DNA from: Galbula dea
Taxonomy: Eukaryota; Chordata; Aves; Piciformes; Galbulidae
NCBI GenBank assembly: GCA_013399015.1
Contig: VWZX01001133.1
Location: 248,001-312,000 of the forward strand
DNA: 64,000 nt
Reading direction: 5' to 3'
Shown one piece after another: positions 1 through 12,720 of this stretch (its first letter is position 1; the number at the start of each line of letters is the position of its first letter). The translations under genes were made by a program, and so were the position numbers. The notes below the pieces were generated by a model. That model was not told where the DNA came from, made no database searches, and worked only from the letters and a program-made list of their open reading frames with translations.

Positions 1-1293
1 AATACTGTTGTTGTGTGTTGTGGATGCTTTTGAAATCGGGGCCAGGAAAGGCAGGGGTGTATCTAGTTTCTTAATCCCAATCAGTTTAGATGAGAGATAA
101 ACACCAACCTTTTGTGATCTGACAAGATCAGTCCTTTAGGGAAATGCACAGACAAAAGAGCACCTAAATATTCTTCCAAACCTCATGGTTAGAAAATAAA
201 AGCCACTGATAGTTTTTTTAGGATCCCACTGGGTGAATCAGTAGTTAAGCAGAATTTGAGGAAAGACTCATTTAGGCACCAAAGTCTGAATTTAAATTCA
301 CTAGGGGTGTTTCTGGCTACAAATCAGACTAAAATGTTACTTTCTATTAGAGAAGAGGTACTTCAAGAGACTCTTCAGAAGAAACCCTCTTGGAATTCTG
401 ACACAACAGTTTCTAGACAAAACCTGACCTTCTCCTGTGCGGCAACAGAGCTCTTCTTCTCAGAGACCACCTTTTGTCCAGTTCACAGCTTTTTAAGCTG
501 TTACAGATTTCTCAGTACTAGTACTTTTTTCCCCCTCCTGGCTTCACATGTGGATAGATAACCCCAGGAGCTGCTCAGAAAGCTTAGCAGGAACAAGTCA
601 CTGCCTCCAATCTTTCTAGCATATACAGGAGATGTAGACCAGCCCAGCACAAACACAGCGGCTTATGCTGTATGCATCACTCAGAAGATGTTAATATCAT
701 CTCTGGTTAGTCACACACTGGTGGCTGACAGGTAAGTGAGCTAGTTTCTCTTGATGTTTTCACCAACAGTCTCCTAAAACTTACTTTTGTGATCTTCAAA
801 AGAAAGTCTTCAGAATAAAGGTGAAAACAAACCTTCCTAGACCACAGTTTTCAGTGCTCTAATAAAACAGGGTCTAGCTTTCTAGTATATTTTTGTTTGC
901 TTCAAATGGTAAGAAAACTGTACCTTAATACAGCTCCAAACCTATAGCACAAAAAATCTGCTCCCCTCAGTAATCACAGCCAAGGTCTGCTGAGATTGTT
1001 TCATCATTCTCACTCTTTACTAGTGAAAAAAAAAAACACAACAAAAACCAACTGAAACAAAAAGATATGCTAATAACACCTACTGCTTACCAGTGACGAA
1101 AGGCCAAGGGAGTTTGCAACACTCCCAGGCTGGCTCTAGCTGGCCAGACTGGCTCCTGTGCCAGATACCTGCATATTCTTAGACAAGGAACTCTTTCCAA
1201 TTCTAATTCTCTGAGTTTACTGCACAGAATATGAGCTGTATTTAAGAATCAGCCTGCATTCAAAGCATACAGCAAGCCAGGTGGGGAACCTAC
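1..1293. other. MOGAT1 intron 4, partial
   Basis: This is non-coding sequence after the exon 4 donor in the MOGAT1 direction. I looked for the next MOGAT1 exon on the minus strand (a conserved FSFGEN-type block) and did not find it, so it lies left of the window. No CR1 or other recognisable repeat is present apart from A-rich tracts near 1024-1060. Confidence 0.6.
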
Positions 1294-1468
1294 CCGTGCT
1301 TCAAGGCCATTTTGATGAAGCCTTTCCTCTTGAGGATGTTGAGAGTTAAGCTCCCAGGATGTGCATTGAGAGACTCCTCTGCTCCCCCGATGACGATGAT
1401 GGATGCGTGGCCACCTCCTGTGTTATTCAGCACGTGGGAGACGCTCTCCTTGGCTGCAGAAACCATTC
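1294..1468 (-). CDS. MOGAT1: MOGAT1 coding exon 4
   Basis: The acceptor CCTGAAG precedes 1468, and the donor GTAGGT follows 1294. With the split glycine it reads GMVSAAKESVSHVL, then the conserved IIVIGGAEESLNAHPGS and RKGFIKMALKHG. The exon leaves in phase 2. An internal AG at 1451-1452 (TTTCTGCAG) looks like a stronger acceptor by eye, but would drop residues that align with other species and break phase. Confidence 0.9.
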
Positions 1469-4400
1469 CTTCAGGAGCAAGCATTGCAAGAGTGATTGCT
1501 GCATCCTCATGGACAAGCACAAGTGCAATCCAAGACATACTTCTTAAGCAACTAAATGATGTTTCAAAATGATCAGGGCACAGGACAGGCTGCAAAGATT
1601 TGGGGTCAGCCTCTTCACCCTGCACCAGGTATGGCCTTAGCTAAGTCCTCTGATTTCACACTGTGGAGCTAAATGCTTTTTGCCTATCCCAGGAGTTTTG
1701 AGACTGCCAGGGAACTCTCAGAGACCTGTGCCTGAGAACAGAAGAGTTCAATGGCTGCAAATACTGCTGAGAGGCTGCAGCTACAGCCATACGGCAGGTG
1801 CATAGGGACACAGGCCCAGAGGGTTTAGCAGAATGAATAGAGGACTTGTGAACTCAAACACAGACCTACAGTGCCAAGCTGATCCCCTTCAAAGCTAGAA
1901 AGCAGCAGCTCCAGCTAAGACAGTGGCATGACAGCATCAGGAACAGCAGTAAAGGTTCCTGTGGACCATTCCCAATGACTGCATCAGCTCATTCTCCAGT
2001 AACCAGGACTAGGCACTCATCAATCTCTTTAAGCTCAAATAGCAGAATATATGAAGCTTTCCTGGTACTCCTGCTGATCCTGATCCTTCTAACCAGAGGG
2101 ACACTATGGTATGGGAGCCTTTAATACCAACTTAGATGCATGTGTTAGAAGGGGATTTTCCAGAGCACCAAGCTCAGAACAAGGTCTAACTCCTCCAGAG
2201 TTCCTTAGTCCCATTAAGTTCTACCTCAAAATCTTATAGCGGAACAATTTACCCGGAAAACATGTTTAATTCTGTTCCTTTGAATTAATAGAGTCTGAAT
2301 GACAATCTGGAGATCAAGTTCAGTTTGTGGTGCTGGTTTTTGGGGGGCTTAGGATTTTTCTTTTGTTCAGGGTTGGTGGTTTTATTTTATTCTTTTGGAC
2401 ACCAAGCAAAAACCTCACTTCTTGTCACCCACTTCCTCTTTCTCCTGTTAGGGACACTACGGTGTACATTATGGCAGGGACTGTCCTCCTGGACTGAGCA
2501 CTGGGGAGGCCACACCTCCAATCCTGGGTTCACTTTTGGGACTCTCACTCCCAGAAGGACATTGAAGTGCTGGAGTGAGTCCAGAGAAGGGCAGTGAAGC
2601 TGGTGAAGGGTCTAGAGCGCAAGTGTTGTGAGGAGCAGCTGAGGGAACTGGGCTTGGTTAGTCTGGAGAAAAGGAGGCTCAGGGGAGACCTTACTGCTCT
2701 CTCCAACTCCCTGAAAGGAGGTTGGAGCCAGGTGGGGGTTGGTCTCTTCTCCCAGGTGACTAGTGATACGACAAGAGGAAGCAGCCTCAAGTTGTTCCAG
2801 GGGAGGTTCAGGTTGGACACAAGGAACAATTTCTTCCCCAAATGAGTTGTCAAGCCCTTGCCCAGGCTGCCTAGAGCAATAGTGGAGTCACCATGCCTGG
2901 AAGCACTCAAAAAACATCACAGATGTGCTGCTGAGGGCCATGGTTTAGTGGTGACCTGGCAGTGTTGGTTTAACAGTTGGACTTGATGACCTTAGAGATC
3001 TTTTCCAACCTTAATGATTTGTTGTGATCTGGTTTTGAGAGCTGGCCACCAAGAGGACCAACTTGCTACTGGAGCAACATCAGACCTCAAGAAAAAGCTA
3101 CTTCCTCTTGCCATATATGTTGTCACAACTACTGTTGCTCTGAAAAATGCACCTGACCTGAGACAAGAGATAACTGGAGTGATGCTTGTTCACCCATTGG
3201 CATGCATCTCCTCTGGAAGGGAAAGCAAGAGCTGCTGTTCCCCCACCCCCCAGCCACATGCACCTCCCTGCTGAAGCCAAGATGCCAGCCTGGGTGTAGA
3301 GCACTGTACCTTGCTCACTCACACAGCAGCTGAGCAGTGCTGACAACTGCTGCCTGGGCAGGCTCTGGAGCCAGGCAGCAAAAAGGCTGGGAGATGAAAC
3401 AATGTGCTAGGAGCATGGCTTCCAGCACAGGGGGGATTTGATTTGCCTGATAACCTCCATCATACTGAAGGTCCCTCTGGTTTATGAGCTGCATAGCACT
3501 GAAATAATGTCCTACAGCCCTGCTGATCCTCCAGCATGCTTTATACTCAAGTGGTTTCTCACCTAGCAGGTAAATGCTTGTTCCTATGGGCCAAGGTGCC
3601 AAAAATGTGTAAAGCTGCCTTCCAGGCTAGGCCATGTTTACAATTATCATCTTCCACCACTGCCAGTCCCTATCTTTCCAAGCCCCTCAGAACTCCAGTT
3701 TGGGTGGAAGGGCAGTCCCTGCTGTGCTGAACTGTACAGGGATATGCAAGTCTGGTATTAATCTGAGCAACATCCCAGGCATGTTTCTACACATGGAACA
3801 GTGGCAGAGCTCCTCTGAAATCAGAGTCTGTGCTGCAGCCAGGAACAAGAGCTGGACCTCTGGCTCCCAAACTTAGCCTTGTGCACCAGACCATGCTTAT
3901 CCAAATGCTCTAGTTTAACAAAGTAAACTAGTTAAATCACTCCTTTATTAAACCACTCTGGGGGAACACCAGTCCTGACTTCTTCTATACCTTCTTCTGT
4001 TCCCCAAACTTTATTGCTTGCCTTTTTTTATCTTGCATTACTGCAGCATCAGTCATGCATATCACCCCTTTAAGACAAGTGCTGCTCACAACAGAGAGGA
4101 AAAGTTCCTATCTTTAGAGCTTCCATCTCCACTAATATTACACAAATTTGCAGTATGGAACCTCAGTCACAAGTAGCTAGTTAACTTTTGACTAAAAAGA
4201 TTGCTGTAACAAGCAGGACTTGAAGCCTTTCAGGGAAGAGATTATCCTCAACTTGTTTTACAAGCATCTGTGCAATGACTAAACATTGTTAGAAATGAAT
4301 GATATGCTCTTGTGTTATAAGTCAGTATGCCCTTCTGTTATAAGTTAATATGCCCTTCTCTTCTAAAAAAGTGGTACTCACTCCTGCTGTCTCATAGTTC

Positions 4401-7400
4401 AAGGGAAAAAACAGCAGAAAGAAAACAAAAACACCCTCAGAGAGAACATTTAAGAAACCCATTCCTGAAACCTTCTCTCCAGATTGTTTCCCAGCAACAG
4501 CTCATCACAAGCAGAAGTGTAACTGAGCACCAACGCTGACCCTTCTGACCTGACAGCACCTCTGAGAGGTACAGGATCAGACCCTGCAGTTGAAGCAGAA
4601 GCTAACAGATGGAGCAAGAGCTGAGACATTCAGCTTTTACCTACCAGCACTCATTATGTACTCTCTGAAGAAGGGGCAGCCGAACCAGATGGGCATGATA
4701 TGAAGATACGGAGTAAGCCCAGGAAATACATCTTGGAAACTTGGACCAGTGCAAAAGTTTCCGAAGGCTCCAGCTACCAGGACCCCATGAGGGTGAAAGC
4801 CAAGTAAGTAGTTGTGATTTGGACTCAGATCTGAAGTTTTTATAAGCTGAAAAATAGAGACAGTGGAGGACATCATAATACTTACCTCAGGAGTCTCAGA
4901 AACAACACGCATGGAGACTGCACATTGACAGGACCCTGAAGCGGTGACAATTCATCTCCTGCTGAGCATTTTGCTGTCTCACTTTACAGCTGAACAAAGT
5001 TTAAATAGCTGTGTCTCAAGATACCATGACTAGCATTCACTGTGCTGAGGCACTATCTCATGACCCAACAGTCCAAGTAGAAAAATCAACCCCTGCCCCT
5101 TTTTGTCACTAAATCCCAGACCTCTCATGTTTTAGAAAGAAATTCTCCCTGGAGTAAGTATGGGAATTTTATCCCTGATGAGTATTTTAGACGCCTGTCC
5201 ATCCTCATGGCCAGTCAAGCTGCCTTGTTCTGATGTTTACAGTACTGTCAGAAACCTTTTACTCACGTGAATGGGAAAGTATTCCCTAAAGTACTTCCAA
5301 ACAGTCCAGTTTCTGACCCACTGGGACCGTCGGCCTCCTGTGCATGGTGTCTCCCAGTCAAGGTACAGCCACAGAAGGTACAGAACAGCAAGGAACCAGA
5401 ACCTTCCCAGGATCAGGATCACAAAGAATCCACAGCAAAACTCTGCTACAAAAGACAAAAAAGGAAACCAGAGCAAGCACTTATATCTGTCTCCTTTCAA
5501 GACCTTGAATCCAAATTGAAGTTAGCTTATTCTCTGTTGCGTGGGTGCTGTTACACTGAGGCAATCTGCAAGGGTGTATCACTTCACTCCGTATTTCACA
5601 GAATCCCAGCATGGTGGGGGCTGGAAGGGACCTCTGGGAATCACCTAGTCCAATTCCCCTGCTACAGCAGGGTCACCCACAGAAGCTTGCCTAGGATCAC
5701 TTCCAGCTGGGGATGGAATCTCTCCACAGAAGGAGACTCCACAGCCTCTCTGGGCAGCCTGAGCCAGGGCTCCAACACCCTCACACCAAACAAGTTTCTC
5801 CTCCTGGTCAGGTGGAACCTCCTGGGTTCCAGTTTGTGCCCAGTGCTCCCTGGCCTGTTCCTGGGCACCACTGAGCAGAGTCTGGTCCCAGCCTCTTGCC
5901 CCCAGCCTTTAGCTCTTGCTCAGCATTGAGCAGATCTCCCAACTCTAACACCAACCCCCAAAGTCGATGTGAAAACCTCCCCAAAGCTGCAACAATGACT
6001 TCTAGGGAACGTCAGTAATGCAGGATAAGTAAAAGAGGTCCAAGATGACAGCAAATTCCACTGCTCTGCAAGGAGAGCTCACTGGGAATCTATACCAGTA
6101 ACACTTCCTACGAGGGCACAGAGATATTTTGAGGAAAAGTCATTACCTGTTCTTTCAAGAAGAGATCCTGAAACTATAAGAATTTCTAGGAATGCTAACC
6201 TGGAGGAGATGCCAAGGTTCACCATTTATGTTTGACTAAGACAACCTTTTTTAATTGCCATAAATCAATTAATTTCAAGTTGTTATGCAAGTATCTCTAT
6301 CTTCCACCCTTCCTTTCCAAAGGACTTTTGGCTCAGTGCAGAATCACAGAGCTTCGTGCCAGCACTTTCCAAGCCAAGGAGCTGAAAGGTGCTTTGCATC
6401 CTGTCTGGGAGAGCTAACCTAGCAGTGACAGGTGCCAGGGAGGAGGCTTTGATACTATGGAGACAAACAGAGGAGTCAACAAGCTCACTGCCTTGCTTTG
6501 GCTAGAACACCTTCCTGGGTGCAGGTAAGACATGAGATCAGTGTGCTGCCAGCACTTCCTAAGGGGAGCTCAGCCTCCTGTAGGGCAAAGCTGGTGTATG
6601 ACTGCATTTGCAACGAGACAGGCAAAGCAAATTCCTCTTACCATGCCTCCTCATTATTGCAGTGCATTAACAGCCTGCAAGAGGTGTTAAACACTGATGA
6701 CTCAAAGCCAAGGAGCCTATGAACACAAAAACAGTGGTTTTGCCTTCAGAGAAGACAGTGAGTAAACCAATGGCACCCACTTCACCTAAATTCATAAACA
6801 AATTCCAGGCAAAAGGTGAATAACTTGGAATTTGTCACTAACCCTCAGACGCCAAGGTTTGGAGGCTGGCTTAAAGGCTGGCATTTGGCTTCAGTTCCCA
6901 AGCAAGCACAACTTCCATTGGCAAATACTGATAAACTGGAGATAACAGAGCACTAGGCACTATTGACTTGGAGATATGGTGGTCTGGATAGACCAAATCC
7001 CCCAGTTACTAATTACCAACCTCTGAGACAGCATGCTGAAGTTAGTCTGCACACCTGCTGTTCCTTTTATCTCTCCTTAAGCAACCAGGATCAGTTATGT
7101 TCACACACAGGTTGCCAAGCCAGGGCCTGACACAGCACAGCCATTTTCATCCTCTTATTCTGAGGGATACCAACAACTCCACAGGGAGATATGGTTGAAT
7201 TCCCTTCCCTGAGATGGAGGAAACAGAGGCAGCATTCCTAGAAATACTGGTCAGGCCAGCATCTGTACATACCCTGTTATTCTCCCCGATCCCTGCCCAT
7301 GGGTCAGCAATAAGCTGCAAGGACAGACAAATACAGACTGACAAAAACAAGTGGCAATACCAAAAAAGGCTCATGGAGCTCAGCTGAGTTTTCTTAGGTA

Positions 7401-10400
7401 TCAAAAGAGTGGTTTTTAAAAAGGCTTTGAAGAAGAATGAGACCATTTCAGTCAGGCAGCTCCAGCTGAGGAATTAAATCAGCAGCAGATAACAAAACAC
7501 CATGCTGTGTTTGGGGGAAAGGTTATTCTTTCCTTTCTCACATTACACTGACACCTGTCTCTCAACACTTAAGTCACTCATTTATTCCAACAGCAGTATC
7601 TCACTCTGTGGCAAATGTACCACCACATCTCTTCTTTTGGGGAAGCCTGATCCACCACCCCAAACTGTCTCCAGCCAAGTTCAATTAACAGAGCACTTCA
7701 TCCTACATGCACAGAAGGTTAATCACAGAGAGAACAGGATGTACTTTGGCTTATGCCAATGTCTTTAGCATGTTATTTTGTGGCTTCATGCATATTCCAT
7801 AATTATTAAGTAGTTTATTTGCAAGTAAACACCAGGCTGCAGACACAGCAGTCACTTCCTAGGGAAGACTAGGGACTTCCTAGGGAAGATTAGGGACTTC
7901 CTAGGTCCCCAGTAAGGAGAAGACCAGCACACCACTGCTGGACCTAGGCAGTGAGCCCCAGAAGATGCATCATTCTCCCCAGTGACCACCTCATCTCCAA
8001 ATACAATCCTGGTATCCTTGTCAGAGCATTAAAACTGTCTCCCATTTCCATCTCTCATTGTCTGGACCAAGAGACCTCCACTCCACCCAGGTTACTTAGT
8101 TCTCCATTTGATTTTGTACATCCAATCTGATTTGTGTCCATTCTACTGTCTTTTTTCACATCACATGCACAGAAGCAGGCAGAGCAGAACCTCACTGACC
8201 CACCTTCTTGCTTTATTTTCTCCAAAATGCTGTCACTTGATTCATGTACACTACACAGGAAGAAAAACAACCAGGTGAAGCACCTGCAAAGCAACACTTC
8301 AACCTAACTGCCCTCATTTTAATTTGTTTAACTTGTTTGGCCTTCAAATTAAGCCTCTGACCTACCTCCTGCCTAGGTACTGAGCACCCCAAGGAACAGA
8401 AAAGCTACACTGGGTCCTAACAGGAGAATATCAGACATTAAATGTAGCAAAATTAATTCAAAGTTCTTAAGAAAACAATTTCCAAGCTTAAACCCAAAGA
8501 CTTCATGCTAAACACTAGGGACATCCATGGCAGTCATCAGTGATAATTTCTTTCATGTACCTGTGCTGTGAAACCTACAGAGGAAAAATGGGAGGGAACT
8601 AACTTCTTTGCTCTCATCCATGGTGATGCACTTAAAGGCTTGGAGGTTTCGTTTCTCCAGGTTACCTTCTGTCTGGGTTGGGCTGGGCAATGGTACAGAG
8701 AGATCACAACCAGGTATCAGCACACAGCTTCACAGGGAGCATGATGATGTGGGTGCTGCACGAGCTGGGACCAGGGTGAGACCTGCCCCAGGACAGTCAG
8801 TCCCTGGCCAAGCTGATGAACCTCTAGCAGCAGCAATTACAGGCATAAAACCCACACCTATCAAAACTGTCCATTTCAGCTTTTTTTTCCCTCAAAACCA
8901 GGTACTCTGAAATTGCAAAACTTCAGGTATTTGCTGTTCCAGCAGTGAAAGACTAATAACTTGGAATCATGCTTCAGCCTGAAGCTGTTTTGAATTGCTG
9001 ATGAACAGGGCAAGAAAAAAAGCATCATTTTAGCATTTCCTGTTTTTCAGCATTCATAGCTTTAGTTTCCTAGACCCCAGGCTGATACCATTCCTCTTTT
9101 ACAGAGAAACCCATTTCAAAGCCCATTTCAAAACACTCTTCTTTCCCAGGGAACTTCACCTAAACTATTTTAGGGAAATACAAACTACTTAGTTACCTAA
9201 ACTGCTGCACTTAGAGCACACAAGGTAGGAGATGATGGGAAGCTGTCAGCTGGGTATTTTTCTCTTCTACTCCAAAAGCTCTCAGACACAGATCACAGTG
9301 TTTCAGAACTTTCTGCTCCTGCTGTCATGCCCCTGGAGAACTAACAGCAGAGCCACTTCTCTTTTCTGCCCGAGGGTGAACTTTGGCAGCTTTGCAGTAC
9401 AGAGCAGGGAAGCACAGGAACTTACAGCCAGAATGTTAAAGAGGTTCCTTCTGTATGCAGTGCAATGCTGTGCACATCTGTACAGCTTTGGGGAGGCAGA
9501 GATGTGTTTATTCTAGCTACTCTCCAGAGCACAAGCCAGGTACCTGCAGTGCAGACCCAGCCCAAACCAGTCTGCTGTGTGAAGAAACACAACTTTCTAG
9601 TTTGTACCATGCCACTGCAGCTAGTTGTTGAGTGTTTGTTGGCATATTTGCTCTTTCTACAAGTGGTGCTGAGATTCAGTCCTCAATAACTACTGCAGCT
9701 ATTTATTTCAGCCTGACTTGTGAGTAGCCTTCAGTCACACAAGGGAGAGATTTCCCTCACCCATTCCACTGTCCCTGCTGACAACAAAGCAAGTCTGGAG
9801 AGCAAGGGGCAAAGCCCAACACAGTGTGCTTTTGGCATGAAATTCAGGTGCTCTTAAGGGGCTCAGCCAGGAAGAGAACTCCAATGCTTGACTTTCAGTC
9901 TTCCATCCAAGGAACATTATGGATTCTAAGCTGTAACAGACTCACGTTTCCCTTATGGCCTAGTCCCTGTGCCAGGTCATGTTTTCAGAAGTCACTTCCC
10001 AAGTTTGAAGGATATCCTTACTCAATTCAGCTTTTGTCTTCCAGGACAGTAATTTTGAGAGCTATCTTACTTTATTTGGGTCCATTATTAACCTTTGACA
10101 CCTCACCACATACCTAGATGGACAACTTTAGAAACTAAGCCAGTGCCTCATTTATTCCTGCTCTAAACAGCATCCCTCTATCTATAACATGAATCACTAG
10201 TTACCATATGGTGTTACCTGTTCATGTTTTCACATGCAGATATTCTTACATAAGAAAGGCTGAGCCTACAGAAGATCTTGCTTGCTATGAACCAGTTCCA
10301 GACATATTCCACCCCTCAAACACCGCCCAGCCTTCCAACCAGCCTACCCTGTGATGAATTCACACTACTCCACTTGCACTGGGGCACCCCCTGCACGATT

Positions 10401-12215
10401 TGAAAGCATCACTGTCCAGTTGTAGAGCTTACAAACAGTATTTCTGTATTTTGCTCAGCAGAGTGGGCTGAAATATCCAGGCAAAAGGGAAGCCAGACCA
10501 TGAGAAACCAACCCATTTCTCACTTCTTGAAGTGATTTGGGATTCAGTCACCTGAATTTTCCTGGAGCCGAGTGAAACTTTATGGCCAGACGACTCCAAG
10601 AGCCCTATGACTGAAAGGGCACACCTACAAAATGAGAAGGTCACCTTGGGCAGCTCTAAAGATAAACATCCCCAGGAAAGCACAAGCAGAGGATTATTAT
10701 TAGAATCAATTTGTCCACCAAAATTCAAGCATTCTTGCAAAGAGGTTCTCCCCTGATCAGGTGCGCTCACTATATCCAAAGTAACCAGCCCTAAAGAGCA
10801 CTTCCTTGTTGCTTTTCCTTGCCTTTACTCCCTGGCAGCACCAGCTGCAGAAGACCTGCCTGCTTCTCCCACTCAGCTCCAACACCAATAGATTTTCTGC
10901 AGCCTGATCACTTCTAGGAAGCACAGAAGGATGGGATGGTCTGCAGCAACCAGGCTGGGATAAATAAAATCATTTCCTTCCGCTGCCACTGTGCTCCCAC
11001 TGCATTATCATTAGGCTGGAATAATGGCACATGCCAAGATCCAGTTCAAGAGCAGGAAATTAAAAGCACAGGTTATTTACAACAGAGCCATGAACACCAA
11101 CTGGTTAGAGTCCAACCACATCTAATTGAGAGGTAACAAAACAGCCAAGCTCTAAGGATCAACCTGCGGAGGTGCTTCACAGCCTCCATGCTTCCTCTAC
11201 ACCCTCCAATCTTTTCTGGGAGGGCTAACAACCTGAAAAATAAAAACATCAGCTGAAAGACTTCAGGCCACCACCTTAATGAGCCTGTATCTGCATGATG
11301 CACAGGGAAGACGTGCTCAACCCTTTTCTCCTCAGATCCTAAAGCACAGACATGGTAAAGCATTCTAGTGTGCGCAGTAACACACAGGTTGTCAGTCATT
11401 CTGTACCTCAGAGCTGTTCAATAATCACCTGCCCATTTCCACAAGCCACAGATCTGCTCCTAGAGTGTTAAAGGCTTAGCTCACCTTATCGAGCCACTCA
11501 TCAAGCTCAAGATAACTACCTGTGAGAGGAAGGTCTGCTGCTGTGATGGGAGTCTATTAAGATATTAGGAGATACAGAGGAGTAATAAAAGTTCACCAAG
11601 CAAAGTTGCTAGGAACAGTTTGGTAAAGCAAGTGAGGCCATTTCTGTAAGTAGCTGCATTTAACCCAGTTCACTGCCAACCTTCCCAATTCTCAACACCT
11701 AGTTAAATGAAAATTTTATTGAGCTACGTTACATAGCTACATTACAAAATCAGCAGTGAAAACAGCACTAGGCATGCACGAGCCTGTACGCTCATGTTCA
11801 CTACACGGCTTGTCAGTTGTCAGAATCCCAGTGGGTGTCCTGATGAGCAGACAAGTTTTCTAAGATCACGTTTGAAGAACTCATAGAAAAAAACAGAGGC
11901 CAAAACAAAGAGAAAAAGCCATGCAGAGCTTCCAAGGAAGAAAAGGCCCAAGCCCAAACGTGTGATGCTCTTGTCTGTCTGGGGATACCCAGGGAGCTGC
12001 TGGCTGCCCATCCACCTCTCCTCCCACATGGGTGATGCAGAGTGATGCTGGTAGGGAAAAAAAACCCAACATTTCCCCCTTTTCTCTCTGTGGCAAGGGC
12101 AGGAAGGAAGGAAGCTCTTACCCAGCAGAAGGAAAGAGAAAATCCACTGCAGCACGGCGACGGTCTGGAGCCTCCTCTTGAGGGGAACGTTGAGTGGGGC
12201 AAACTCGACCTTCAT
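1294..12215 (-). CDS. MOGAT1: MOGAT1, monoacylglycerol O-acyltransferase 1, 5' part of the gene (coding exons 1-4)
   Basis: Four minus-strand exons (12215-12122, 5445-5267, 4846-4645, 1468-1294) join with consistent phases (94+179+202+175 nt) into about 216 N-terminal codons. The product is a DGAT2-family acyltransferase of the ER membrane that transfers an acyl group from acyl-CoA to monoacylglycerol, giving diacylglycerol. The N terminus begins MKVEFAPLN, followed by a hydrophobic membrane hairpin (about residues 21-60). The family signature HPHG, thought to be part of the active site, is at residues 109-112. The downstream conserved block RKGFIKMALKHG closes exon 4. The match to mammalian MOGAT1 runs through every exon junction with hardly any length change. 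The C-terminal exons, beginning near the conserved block after ALxHG, are not in the window. MOGAT2 is the main alternative, but the MKVEFAPLN start, exon sequence and FARSB neighbour favour MOGAT1. Confidence 0.93.
1469..4644. other. MOGAT1 intron 3
   Basis: This 3.2 kb intron holds one long CR1 copy at 2474-3020. The remainder is unremarkable AT-moderate sequence with no exon-like conservation that I can recognise. Confidence 0.8.
2474..3020 (+). mobile_element. CR1 LINE 3' fragment, antisense to MOGAT1
   Basis: It reads in sense from the GGGACTGTCCTCCTGGACTG block through AAGGACATTGAAGTGCTGGAG to the 3' end TTTTCCAACCTTAATGATT. It is 5'-truncated, as CR1 copies normally are, and belongs to the subfamily that dominates this window. 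Confidence 0.93.
4645..4846 (-). CDS. MOGAT1: MOGAT1 coding exon 3 with the HPHG motif
   Basis: The acceptor CTATTTTTCAG precedes 4846, and the donor GTAGGT follows 4645. It encodes LIKTSDLSPNHNYLLGFHPH and onward to REYIMSAG. The catalytic-site HPHG of the DGAT2 family lies at 4784-4795. Phase runs from 0 to 1. Confidence 0.94.
4847..5266. other. MOGAT1 intron 2
   Basis: A 420 bp intron between exons 2 and 3 of the minus-strand gene. No repeat or further feature is recognised in it. Confidence 0.85.
5267..5445 (-). CDS. MOGAT1: MOGAT1 coding exon 2
   Basis: The acceptor is a T-rich tract ending TTTTGTAG before 5445, and the donor is GTGAGT after 5267. The 179 nt complete the membrane hairpin (FFVILILGRFWFLAVLYLLW) and continue through the DWETP and GGRRSQWVRNW blocks to WKYFREYFPIH. 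It enters in phase 1 and leaves in phase 0. Confidence 0.93.
5597..5940 (-). mobile_element. CR1 LINE 3' fragment of a divergent subfamily
   Basis: The antisense read begins with CACAGAATCCCAGCATGG and TGGAAGGGACCTCTGGG and continues to the CTGGGCACCACTGAGCAGAG block. The sequence differs from the window's dominant CR1 subfamily. It lies about 150 bp upstream of MOGAT1 exon 2, in the same orientation as the gene. Confidence 0.9.
7854..7905. repeat. 21-bp tandem repeat, about 2.5 copies
   Basis: The unit ACTTCCTAGGGAAGACTAGG (plus G) occurs at 7854 and 7875 with one mismatch, and a partial third copy starts at 7896. It lies inside MOGAT1 intron 1. No function is implied. Confidence 0.85.
12122..12215 (-). 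CDS. MOGAT1: MOGAT1 coding exon 1
   Basis: The start ATG is at 12215, with A at -3. The exon encodes 31 residues beginning MKVEFAPLN and ending in the hydrophobic run SFLLL, then one base (phase 1) before the donor GTAAGA at 12121. The start was chosen because it aligns with the mammalian MOGAT/DGAT2-family N terminus and sits at the edge of a CpG-rich region. Confidence 0.9.
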
Positions 12216-12219
12216 GCTG

Positions 12220-12500
12220 TCGGCAGGAGAGCAGCGTGGGGAGGCACAGCCCCTCCAGCCCCAGCCGCTCTGCCCACGGCCGCGGGGCGGCAGCGGGGAC
12301 CGGGCACGGCCCCAGCGGGCGGGGACGAGGACAGGGAGGAGGAGGAGGCCACCCTAGAGCAGCCCGCCCCGGACCGCGGGCACCTTCCTCCCCCGCTGCC
12401 CCACAGGAAACCCGAGCCTGAAGCGAGAGTCCGGGCGAGTCTTGGAGCCCGTGGTCACGGGCAGGACCCACCGCGGCTCCCAGAACCCCGGTCCTGAGGC
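12220..12500. promoter_or_regulatory. CpG-rich block at the MOGAT1 5' end
   Basis: CpG dinucleotides are frequent (roughly twenty in 280 bp by eye) and there are several G runs, including GGGGCGG at 12284-12290 and GGGCGGGG at 12317-12324. It directly precedes the MOGAT1 start codon, so it probably covers the 5' UTR and core promoter. Confidence 0.7.
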
Positions 12501-12720
12501 TCAAACAAACACCAGGCAAGAGGGGCGGAGGTACCAGAGACCTTAATTACTAGAGTTCGAGGAGCCGGTCATGCGGCTGAGGCTTTACTGAGAAACACCT
12601 GAGCTACAGGGGAAGGTTTTTTTCTGCCTCACGCCCAAGTGACCCCATCCTCGTGCTTTAAAGCTCTTACAATTAAAGAGCTTATGGAAGTTGACCAAGA
12701 ACTTAAAATTCCGGTGGTAT

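Larger units (their letters stand above)
5446..12121. other. MOGAT1 intron 1
   Basis: This 6.7 kb intron contains an older CR1 copy next to exon 2 (5597-5940) and a short 21-bp tandem repeat (7854-7905). The 5941-12121 stretch has no recognisable CR1, which is notable given their density elsewhere. No exon or RNA gene was recognised. Confidence 0.8.

Noticed and set aside
1..1293. Possible MOGAT1 exon 5
   Set aside because: I scanned the minus strand for the expected FSFGEN-type block and found nothing convincing.
5267..5929. 220-codon plus-strand open frame
   Set aside because: It is the antisense of MOGAT1 exon 2 joined through intron to a CR1 copy. It shows no resemblance to a protein family.
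12042..12519. Overlapping open frames of 130-150 codons on both strands near the MOGAT1 start
   Set aside because: They lie in GC-rich promoter sequence and in the antisense or wrong frame of MOGAT1 exon 1. No conserved domain is visible.
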